A stretch of 51,905 nt of DNA from Chloroflexota bacterium. Its GTDB lineage: Bacteria > Chloroflexota > Dehalococcoidia > Lucifugimonadales > UBA3495. The position numbers and the translations under genes are program-made. Under the pieces are notes generated by a model, which saw nothing but the letters and a program-made list of their open reading frames with translations, was not told the DNA's origin and ran no database searches. Positions 32,782 through 40,171 of the stretch are shown here, piece after piece. Position 1 is the first letter of the stretch. The number at the start of each line of letters is the position of its first letter. The stretch spans positions 1-51,905 of the forward strand of contig JAPPLU010000010.1 of the NCBI GenBank assembly GCA_028874075.1. The letters are read 5' to 3'.

Positions 32782-33576
32782 TTAGACCCCGGCCAACACT
32801 TCGGCTCTGACCGGTATATCTGCGCTTCCCACCAGAGTCTCTGCTTCCTTCAATACCCGGGCATAACTATCCGAATTAATTTCGTCGGGGTTTTCACTTT
32901 CCATTACTGGGGATGAGTCCGGCTTCCCTAATCCTGTGAGAAGCTCATTCATTGCTTCCTTGCCACGAACCAATTTGTCTGTTTCACGATTCCACTCACT
33001 TGCGTCGATATGGCCCACATATTCGTCAGCTTCGGCATTCCACACCAAGTAGGCCTTGAAAAGAACATCGGCCACCAGTCGCGGCTTGGTGTCTGCCGAA
33101 GGCTGGTAAATCATTTGTATCCGAACTGCGCCAGGCCCCTCCCCAACAAATCGATATTCAACTCGGTCGTGATTTGGCTCCTCAGACAGTTCCGAGTTGC
33201 CAGATGGTACAACGTAGAGAGCGATGACTTCGGCGTCAAATGTCTCATAGATCACTCGGCCGTGTTCCAGGGGAACGGTAGCCTTTTGTTGGTGAACGAA
33301 AGGCTCTTGGGGCTCCAAGTGGACCTCATGGGCGTTGCGCTCCTGAGCCTCATCGTAAACAGCCTGCAGCCGGCGCCATATGTCAGTCCCATTGCCGAAC
33401 AGTTTCCCTAACTCTACAGCCATTTCGAGGGTTACGCGGGATTTACCGTTTAAGACTTGTGCAAGTGTTTCGGGAGTGATGTTGAGCTTTAGCGAGGTCT
33501 CAGGGACCTCCATTCCCAGGGCTTTCATATTGGACCGAATGAGCCGCCCTGGATGTGCAGGGTACTTCATTGGCAT
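32782..33576 (-). CDS. higA: HigA-type antitoxin with long C-terminal extension
   Basis: A 264-residue protein. Residues 1-75 are a HigA XRE domain (MKYPAHPGRLIRSNMKALGM, ETLAQVLNGKSRVTLEMAVEL, then the family end GTDIWRRLQAVYDEAQ). The remaining 185 residues are extra. They contain a beta-rich region (EHGRVIYETFDAEVIALYVV, YRFVGEGPGAVRIQMIYQP) and an acidic tail; I do not recognise them. Usual HigA proteins are near 100 residues. It follows the toxin by 12 bp with GGAGG seven bases upstream of its ATG. It should bind HigB and repress the operon. Confidence 0.85.
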   Translation of the reverse strand: MPMKYPAHPGRLIRSNMKALGMEVPETSLKLNITPETLAQVLNGKSRVTLEMAVELGKLFGNGTDIWRRLQAVYDEAQERNAHEVHLEPQEPFVHQQKATVPLEHGRVIYETFDAEVIALYVVPSGNSELSEEPNHDRVEYRFVGEGPGAVRIQMIYQPSADTKPRLVADVLFKAYLVWNAEADEYVGHIDASEWNRETDKLVRGKEAMNELLTGLGKPDSSPVMESENPDEINSDSYARVLKEAETLVGSADIPVRAEVLAGV

Positions 33577-33587
33577 TTGGTATCCTC

Positions 33588-33866
33588 CTAATGGTAGTCC
33601 ACGTAATCTACATCAGTAACATTACTACCATCGAATCGAAAGATAATCCGCCAGTTACGACTTACCATCACGGACCAGAACCCGGTCAGAGGCCCACTGA
33701 GAGGATGAAGCCGGTAGCCGGGCTGATCCATCTCCGCAGCTCTCTCCGCCGTATTGAGCAGGGTTAGTATTTCCTCAATCCTTGCAACGTGGCTGGATGG
33801 CAACCGTGCCCGGTCCCCTCGCTCAAACAGATGCTCAAGTCTGCGGCTACGGAACCCTATAATCAT
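33588..33866 (-). CDS. higB: HigB-type mRNA interferase toxin
   Basis: A 92-residue RelE/ParE-fold toxin of the HigB killer-protein type: MIIGFRSRRLEHLFERGD at the start, the middle LHPLSGPLTGFWSVMVSRNW and the terminal RIIFRFDGSNVTDVDYVDYH are characteristic. The product would cleave ribosome-bound mRNA when HigA is lost. Toxin precedes antitoxin, normal for higBA. TATAAT lies only 11 bases before the ATG (33878-33883), so the transcript is probably nearly leaderless. Confidence 0.93.
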   Translation of the reverse strand: MIIGFRSRRLEHLFERGDRARLPSSHVARIEEILTLLNTAERAAEMDQPGYRLHPLSGPLTGFWSVMVSRNWRIIFRFDGSNVTDVDYVDYH

Positions 33867-33877
33867 GCTTTCGGAGA

Positions 33878-33883
33878 ATTATA
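33878..33883 (-). promoter_or_regulatory. Consensus -10 box of higBA
   Basis: A perfect TATAAT on the minus strand ends 11 bases before the higB ATG; no good -35 was found 16-18 bases upstream. The position implies a very short 5' leader. Confidence 0.5.
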
Positions 33884-33928
33884 CAGCCGTGCGAAAGGCG
33901 TCGGGTTCATTTCGTAAGAACCCAAGAC

Positions 33929-34930
33929 TCACCGCCCCAGCAGCCCCAGCATAGACAGCAGGCTCGTGGCCGCGGTGGCGCCGGTGCGGCGGCCCCGGCC
34001 GATGATGCGGCCGAATTCGCCCCGTTCCCAGATGACCACGAACTGGCTGGCGATGAATATGGAGCTGTAGGTTCCGACGATTACGCCGATGGCCACCACC
34101 AGCAGCAGTTCCCGGATGCTGGAGCCGCCGATGAGCAGCATGGCCAGCAGCACGGTGAAGGTGGTGAAGCTGGTGTTGATGGACCTGCCCACCGTTTCCA
34201 CGATGCTCAGGTTGACCACGGATTCCAGGGCCCGGTCGGGGTAGCGGATGACGTTCTCGCGGATGCGGTCGAAGATTACGATGGTGTCGTTGACGCTGTA
34301 GCCGGCCACGGTGAGGATGCCCACGATGAACATGGAGTTGACCTCCATGCCCAGCACCCGTCCCAGGATGGAGAAGACGCCCAGCACCAACAGGGTGTCG
34401 TGAATGAGGGTAAGGATGGCGCTGATGCCGTAGCGGTAGGCCCGGGGCACCCGCCGGAAGGCGTACCAGATATAGAGCAGGATGAACACCGATGCCGCAG
34501 CCAGGGCGATGATGGCGTTGCGCACCGTTTCCTGGGCCACGATGGGCGACGTGGAGTCGAAGTTGACCGCCACCACCGGCGCCACGTTTTGCGTCAGGTC
34601 GTCTTCAATAAGCTGCCGCTCCGAGCGGCCGGCGCTGGCATCCTCGCCCAGCACCTTGGTACGTACCAGCAGGGTGCGGCTGCCGGTGCGCTGGACCAAC
34701 GCCTCGGGATGGCCCAAAGCCCCCATGCGCTGCTGCACCTCGTCCTGATTTACTGGGCGCTCGAAGGTAATGTCCATCACCGAACCGCTGGTAAAGTCGA
34801 TGCCCGGCCGAAGCCCGGAACCGCCGGTTACCCAGCCGTCGGGGGGCATTGCCAGGGAGATTATCCCGGGAATCAGGAGCAGGGCCGAAAATATGAAGTA
34901 CCAGCCCCGCTTGCCTACGATGTCATACAT
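33929..34930 (-). CDS. secF: Protein translocase subunit SecF
   Basis: A 333-residue SecF with six transmembrane segments: one near the N-terminus (WYFIFSALLLIPGIISLAM) and five from about 150 onward. The large periplasmic loop lies between. Family signatures include GIDFTSGS (D2-type motif), ISAILTLIHDTLLVLGVFS and TVAGYSVNDTIVIFDRIRE. It works with SecD as a proton-driven motor that helps SecYEG export. GGAGG is nine bases upstream of ATG. It follows secD by 113 bp, the gap holding a decayed repeat (CCCTCACCCTAACC near 34993). Confidence 0.96.
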   Translation of the reverse strand: MYDIVGKRGWYFIFSALLLIPGIISLAMPPDGWVTGGSGLRPGIDFTSGSVMDITFERPVNQDEVQQRMGALGHPEALVQRTGSRTLLVRTKVLGEDASAGRSERQLIEDDLTQNVAPVVAVNFDSTSPIVAQETVRNAIIALAAASVFILLYIWYAFRRVPRAYRYGISAILTLIHDTLLVLGVFSILGRVLGMEVNSMFIVGILTVAGYSVNDTIVIFDRIRENVIRYPDRALESVVNLSIVETVGRSINTSFTTFTVLLAMLLIGGSSIRELLLVVAIGVIVGTYSSIFIASQFVVIWERGEFGRIIGRGRRTGATAATSLLSMLGLLGR

Positions 34931-35043
34931 TTAAAGGTTCCTCCCTGGGAAATTACCTCAAGATTGGCGGCGACATTGGGGTGTCTGCCACCCCTCACCC
35001 TAACCTTCTCCCAACAAGAGAGAAGGGATTTTCATATTATTTC

Positions 35044-37068
35044 CTATACGTTGCGGGGCTGACCGGCGGCGCCGGCACGGGCGCCGGAACCCTGGCGGGG
35101 CGAACCCTCGGGACTGAACAACATCAGCTGGCGGCCCAGGCCAATCCACGCCATCAACTGCAGCAGGTTACGGCTGACCACGATGGCGGTGAACATGCTG
35201 ACCACCACACCGATGAAGAGGGTGAAGGCAAAGCCCGTTACCAGGTCGTCAGCGGTGCGGCTGCCCAGCCACAGCAGGACAAGACAGGTGATGATGGTGG
35301 AGAAGTTGCCGTCGCGGATGGCCGGCCAGGCCCGGCTGAACCCTACTTCCATGGAGGAGGCCAGGGTGCGACCAATGCGTATCTCCTCTTTCATCCGCTC
35401 GAATATCAGGATGTTGGCGTCCACCGCCAGACCGATGGACAGGATGAAGGCGCCGATGCCAGACAGGCCCAGGGTTACGGGCACCAGCTTGAACACTGCC
35501 AGCACCACGACGGTATAGAAGACCAGGGCCAGGGCAGCCACCACACCGGCCATGCGGTAGTAGATGATCATAAAGATCAGGACCAGCCCCAGGCCGATAA
35601 GGCCGGCCTGCAGGCTCTTCTTCAGGGACTCGCTGCCCAGCAAGGCGTCAACGTCGCTTTCCTGGATAAGTTCCAGGGGTACGGGCAGGCTGCCGGCCTC
35701 CAGCTGGATGGCCAGGGTGCGGGCCTCTTCCCGGGAGAAGTTGCCGGTTATGGAGCTGCGGCCGTCTCGTATCCAGGCCAGGGAAACGGGGGCGATAAGC
35801 AGTTCATCGTCCAAGAAGACGGCGATGCGCTTGGTGTCTATCCCCACGATGCGCTGGGTCAGATCGGAGAAGAGGCCCGTGCCCCGGTCGCCGAAGGCAA
35901 TGTTGACCTCCCATTCTCCGGTGTTGGGGTCGGTGGAGGCGAAGGCGCTCTCCAGGTCGTCGCCGGTAAGGCCGATCTCATCGTCGGTAAATTCGAAGCA
36001 GGTAAGGTCGGAGCAGGTACGCTCCTTGAATACCAGCTGGGCCGTCTGGCCGATGAGGGCCTTGGCCGTTTCAATGCCGCCGGTGGTCGTGAAGGAGGAG
36101 ACCTCGCCCACGCTGGACGAAAGAGCGCCGCGCAGGGTGCCCTGCTGGTTTACATTGAGGGATATGGTCCGTATTTCGTACTCGGTATCCGACTGAGCAT
36201 TGACGGTGAAGTCCTCGTAGCCCTGGCCGGCCACCACGCCTTCGACGGCAGCCGCATCGGTGGGTTCGGCGAACACCACCTCGGAGATGGAACCGCTGGC
36301 CCCGGGCAGCTGGACAATTACGCGATCCTCGCCAAAGAGCTGAATTATGGGCTCCTCGGTACCGAAGAGGTTGACGCGGCGGTTAATCCGGTCCAGTACG
36401 CCCTCCATCTGGTCCGGCGTGGGCGGCTGGATTTCGCTAAGGGCGAAGGAGACCGTTCCCACCGTTTCCGTGGAGAAGTCGGCCAGGTCGCCGATTTCTT
36501 CCTCCAGGGCATCCTGAAGCTCCCCCTGCTGCCCCTCGTCCAGGATTGACGTGGTTCTAATCCGGAAGAAGTTGTCCACCCCCGTCTCTTCCACCTGGTA
36601 GTCGGCCAGTCCCTGGTCCTCAACCACGTCGGAAACCGTGGGGGACTCGGGAAGTTCAAGCTCGGGGTCGAAGCTGAATTCGAGCTGGGAAAAGACTATG
36701 GACTCCTCCAGGTCAGCCTTGACGGTGTCCTCCAGCAGGTCGGTGGTGACAATGTAGGTGCGATCGTCCAGCTGGCGCATCTCGTAATCGGTTACGCCCA
36801 GACCTTCCAGGGCCCGGTCAATAACCACGCCCCGGGCGGGGTCGACAAAGCCAACCTCGATACGGGTGCCCGTATCCGCCTGGTAGACCAGGTGACCACC
36901 TCCGCTCAGGTCCAGGCCCAGTTTCAGGCCCAGGGGACCATCGCCGCCGCGAACCAGGGCGGGGAAACCGGGGACGTTTATGTTTATGTCCCGGAAGCCC
37001 AGGGCGGCCACGGAGATTGCCACTATGATGACTATCAGGATGGAAAGCTGGACGCTGCGCCTGCGCAT
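35044..37068 (-). CDS. secD: Protein translocase subunit SecD
   Basis: A 674-residue SecD, longer than the E. coli 615-residue form because of an expanded periplasmic P1 region. An N-terminal helix (LSILIVIIVAISVAAL) is followed by the GLDLSGGGHLVYQ motif, repeated beta regions (EYEIRTISLNVNQQ), DAAAVE/GYEDF segments that look internally duplicated, and then five helices including GIGAFILSIGLAVDANILIF and ERMKEE. Start ATG has GGAG six bases upstream. It forms an operon with secF. Confidence 0.96.
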   Translation of the reverse strand: MRRRSVQLSILIVIIVAISVAALGFRDININVPGFPALVRGGDGPLGLKLGLDLSGGGHLVYQADTGTRIEVGFVDPARGVVIDRALEGLGVTDYEMRQLDDRTYIVTTDLLEDTVKADLEESIVFSQLEFSFDPELELPESPTVSDVVEDQGLADYQVEETGVDNFFRIRTTSILDEGQQGELQDALEEEIGDLADFSTETVGTVSFALSEIQPPTPDQMEGVLDRINRRVNLFGTEEPIIQLFGEDRVIVQLPGASGSISEVVFAEPTDAAAVEGVVAGQGYEDFTVNAQSDTEYEIRTISLNVNQQGTLRGALSSSVGEVSSFTTTGGIETAKALIGQTAQLVFKERTCSDLTCFEFTDDEIGLTGDDLESAFASTDPNTGEWEVNIAFGDRGTGLFSDLTQRIVGIDTKRIAVFLDDELLIAPVSLAWIRDGRSSITGNFSREEARTLAIQLEAGSLPVPLELIQESDVDALLGSESLKKSLQAGLIGLGLVLIFMIIYYRMAGVVAALALVFYTVVVLAVFKLVPVTLGLSGIGAFILSIGLAVDANILIFERMKEEIRIGRTLASSMEVGFSRAWPAIRDGNFSTIITCLVLLWLGSRTADDLVTGFAFTLFIGVVVSMFTAIVVSRNLLQLMAWIGLGRQLMLFSPEGSPRQGSGARAGAAGQPRNV

Positions 37069-37164
37069 TGATTACTCCTTTAGGTATGGTCCACGAAGGA
37101 CACAAAGAAACGCGAAGGGAATGGGCCTGCTACCGGCCTTCGCCTTCGCACGCTGTAGTCTTCT

Positions 37165-38616
37165 TCATTTCAGGGTTGCCGCCAGGGACAGGGCTTCCTC
37201 GCGGGTGGCGATTTCGCCGGCGGCCCGGGCCTCGTCAATCTGCGCCAGCAACCGGCCTATGCGCGGGCCCGGCGGCAGATCCAGATGCTGCATCAGGTCG
37301 TGGCCGGTCAGCAGCCGCTGGGGCCCCCTGGCCGGGGCCTTTTCCCGCCCGGCCTGCAACAAATCGCCTAACATTCTAGCATGATTGGCCCACCGTTCGG
37401 CGACGACCTCCGGGCCCTTGGCCGCCAGGTAATCGGCCATGGCCAGGTAAATGGTATCCACGGCCACGTCGCCCACGTCCCGGTAGTAGCGGTGCACCGC
37501 CCGGGGTGTTGGCTGCTCGTCGCCGTGGCGAAGCTGGGATGGACGCAGGTGGTGTTCCACCATCCGGGCCACCATGGCAACGATCCTGGCGCTGAACCTT
37601 AGCTGCGTCAGCCTTTCGGTTACCATTTCCGCGCCCAGTTCCGAGTGGCCCAGGAAGCGGATGCGGCCCGTCTTGTCGGGGCCTTTGGTCTGGGGCTTGG
37701 CAATGTCGTGGAGCAGGCCGGCCAGCTTGAGGACGGTGCGGCGGGAGAACCCATCGCCCACCTCTTCGTCAAAGTAGGCTTCCACCTCGGCGTTCCAGGG
37801 GGCCAGGGAGTAGATGGCCGAGTTCTGGTGGCCGCGGGTTATGAGTTCTGCGTACTCTACTGTATGGAGGTTGTGGTCCCACACGTCCCAGTAGTGGGCG
37901 CTGGGCTGGTCCACCCCCTTCGTAAGTTCCAGTTCGGGGATGATGCGGCAGAGCAGGTCCAGGCGATCCAGGACCTCCAGCTGTGCCCTGGCGCCGTCCT
38001 GGGCCAGGATGGCCATAAATTCGCTGCGGACCCGTTCGGGAGCCACACTTTCCAGCAGGTGCGCTTGCCGGCGGATAAGGCGGGCAGACTCCGGTTCCAG
38101 CATGAACTTGAGCCTTCCGGCCAGCCGGACACCGCGAAGGAGACGGCCAGGGTCGTAGCGGAAGACCTGGTCGTTCACAACCCTGATACGCTTGCGGGAC
38201 ACGTCCGACCGCCCGCCAAAGGGGTCCACCAGGTCGCTGGCCCACAGGCCGGCAGGGATGGGCCACTCATCGGGGTCGGAGTCCAGCAGGCAGGGATGGT
38301 CCATAGGCAGGGCCATGGCGTTGACGGTAAAGTCGCGCCGTTCCATGTCCCTTTCGATATCACAGTCATAGCGGACCAGGTCTATCACCAGTGGCTCCGG
38401 ACCGGGGCCTGCGGACTTTACGATAACCTGATACACGTCCCGGGCCAGGTTGTGGGGCTGGCAGACGCCGCCCAGATGGCGTGCCAAGTCGTGGCCCAGG
38501 CTCTCCACCGACTCCACGAAGGGAGGTACGGCTATATCCATATCGTGGGGACCGGACAAGCCGGCGAAGTCGGAAATTTCGCCGCGTAGCAGGGAGTCGC
38601 GGAGGAAGCCGCCCAC
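37165..38616 (-). CDS. CCA-adding enzyme / poly(A) polymerase family with HD domain
   Basis: The 483-residue frame starts at GTG right at the (LV)GGFLRD nucleotide-binding motif. DMDIAV supplies the catalytic aspartates, RRDFTVNAMALPM and DPFGGRSDV the next two motifs, and RVRSEFMAIL the tRNA-binding neck. LLHDIAKPQTKG with GHSELGAEM is a C-terminal HD domain. It matures tRNA 3' ends or adds A tails. A family member should begin about 20 residues earlier: the frame continues upstream as ILTEISQFFSPRFPHRDEGAYL but hits TAA at 38689-38691 without ATG, while ATG 38755 with GGGAG lies in another frame. A one-base indel near 38680-38688 would join them. Confidence 0.88.
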   Translation of the reverse strand: MGGFLRDSLLRGEISDFAGLSGPHDMDIAVPPFVESVESLGHDLARHLGGVCQPHNLARDVYQVIVKSAGPGPEPLVIDLVRYDCDIERDMERRDFTVNAMALPMDHPCLLDSDPDEWPIPAGLWASDLVDPFGGRSDVSRKRIRVVNDQVFRYDPGRLLRGVRLAGRLKFMLEPESARLIRRQAHLLESVAPERVRSEFMAILAQDGARAQLEVLDRLDLLCRIIPELELTKGVDQPSAHYWDVWDHNLHTVEYAELITRGHQNSAIYSLAPWNAEVEAYFDEEVGDGFSRRTVLKLAGLLHDIAKPQTKGPDKTGRIRFLGHSELGAEMVTERLTQLRFSARIVAMVARMVEHHLRPSQLRHGDEQPTPRAVHRYYRDVGDVAVDTIYLAMADYLAAKGPEVVAERWANHARMLGDLLQAGREKAPARGPQRLLTGHDLMQHLDLPPGPRIGRLLAQIDEARAAGEIATREEALSLAATLK

Positions 38617-38799
38617 CAGATAAGCGCCTTCGTCCCTGTGCGGGAAACGGGGGGAGAAGAATTGGGAGATTTCAGTAAGAATGGCCGGTTATTCCTGTGG
38701 GGGTGAAGGCTTGCTTCACCGGATTGTGGCTACCTCGGGAGTTGCTGGTGGTCATATCAACTCCCGCTCGGGAGCATGCTGGCTTGTTTGAGGGGCAAG

Positions 38800-39357
38800 C
38801 TATTCTGCCTTGTCCTCCATAGCATCCCCGCTACCGGAATCCTCGGCGGTCGTCTCGTCGTCCGCCGGTTCGGGCGGGTCGGATTCGTAGGTGATCTTCC
38901 AGAAAGCGTCCCGGGAGACCAGGTGGTCGATATAGAGGATGCCGTTGAGGTGATCGGTCTCGTGCTCCAGGGCCTGGGCCAGAAGTCCATCGGCCTTGAT
39001 GCGGATGACCTTGCCGTTCAGGTCCAGGGCGCGGGCGCGCACCCGCTGGGAGCGCTTTACGGTGCCCCGGTAGCCGGGAATGCTGAGGCAGCCCTCCTCC
39101 ACCTCGCGCTCGCCTTCGCGCCGGATAATTTCGGGATTGATCAGCACCAGGGGTTCGTCCCACTCCGGCAACTGGATTACGGCCACCTTTTGCAGGCCAC
39201 CCACCTGGTTGGCGGCCAGACCCACGCCGTGCTCGGCGTGCATGGTTTCCACCATGTCGTCGGTGTACTGCTTCATGTTGGCGGGAATCTGGGTGATACG
39301 CCGCGTCTGCTGGCGCAGGATGGGGTCGGGAACGTGCCGCATGGTCAAACGGGCCAA
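38800..39357 (-). CDS. def: Peptide deformylase
   Basis: A 185-residue deformylase removing the formyl group from nascent proteins. Motif 1 GVGLAANQVGG, motif 2 EGCLSIPGYRG with the metal-binding Cys, and motif 3 QALEHETDHLNGILY with the two metal His and the catalytic Glu are all present. The C-terminal 30 residues are an acidic tail (EPADDETTAEDSGSGD) beyond the fold. GGAGGT lies eight bases before ATG. Confidence 0.96.
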   Translation of the reverse strand: MARLTMRHVPDPILRQQTRRITQIPANMKQYTDDMVETMHAEHGVGLAANQVGGLQKVAVIQLPEWDEPLVLINPEIIRREGEREVEEGCLSIPGYRGTVKRSQRVRARALDLNGKVIRIKADGLLAQALEHETDHLNGILYIDHLVSRDAFWKITYESDPPEPADDETTAEDSGSGDAMEDKAE

Positions 39358-39529
39358 GGTGGGATACCTCCCGGAACTCGTTAAAGGAACGCGCGGCGCT
39401 ACCGGAGGCGCCGATTTCAGCCGCTAATTATACGGCAAGGCGAAGGGAAAGCGCAAAACAATCGCGGAACGTAGGGAGCGCCTGCCCCTCTTCCAAGACG
39501 GAAAGCGCAAGGGTTGGGGTGGCGCCCAT

Positions 39530-40036
39530 TCAGCCCGCAGGAAGGTTGAACGGCGGCATAGGAGGCGGGAAGTCGATGCTTTCGTCGGCCTGGGCCACAT
39601 CTTCCGGTACCAGGAGGCGGTTGATTATGCGCCGCTGCTCGGGCGTGGGTGAAAAGCCGGGACTTGCGCCCGTTTCCCTCACATCCCAAAGACTCTCGAT
39701 AAGGCGGCCAACGTCGGCTACCAGTTGGCCCAAAAGAGATTCGTTCAAGCGGTCTTCGAAATAATTGTCGTGTAACTGATCTGCTACAGCTTGTAAATGC
39801 AGGATTTCGGGCTGGCCATACTCATCGGCAAGAAGGCCCGATATATCCCGCCGAAGGTTGTGAGAACCATGTCGCCAGTTCCGGTCTTCCCCGATAGCTT
39901 TAACCGCATGGGCAACCGCACCGGAGGCCTTGTCGGAGGCCTGCACCCGGTCTCCCAATGTGTGCAGTTCGTAGTTGGCCTGCGCCAACAGGCGGCGGCT
40001 GAGATCTGCGTGGCGATTGGCTTTGGCAATAGACAT
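39530..40036 (-). CDS. PaREP1/HEPN-type helical protein
   Basis: Starting at ATG 40036 (a GTG at 40048 is possible), 168 residues. The pattern HADLSRRLLAQANYEL, ASDKASGAVAHAVKAIGEDR, NWRHGSHNLRRDISGLLADE and LHDNYFEDRLNE is the PaREP1/HEPN-like arrangement seen in archaea and Chloroflexota. The R-H-G-S-H segment could be a HEPN-like RNase R-x-x-x-H motif. The C-terminal 40 residues are proline-rich. No nucleotidyltransferase partner is adjacent. Function unknown; HEPN proteins are often RNases in toxin or defence systems. Confidence 0.6.
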   Translation of the reverse strand: MSIAKANRHADLSRRLLAQANYELHTLGDRVQASDKASGAVAHAVKAIGEDRNWRHGSHNLRRDISGLLADEYGQPEILHLQAVADQLHDNYFEDRLNESLLGQLVADVGRLIESLWDVRETGASPGFSPTPEQRRIINRLLVPEDVAQADESIDFPPPMPPFNLPAG

Positions 40037-40171
40037 ACAGAAGAACACCCGTCATTTGGAGTTTTCGTGAATTACGCCGGAGTCAGTCTAATCATCCCTG
40101 CATCGCCAGTCTATACCTAGCGTAGTGATGCTACCGGTCTCCAAAACGGCCATGCGATTCATCCCGAACCA

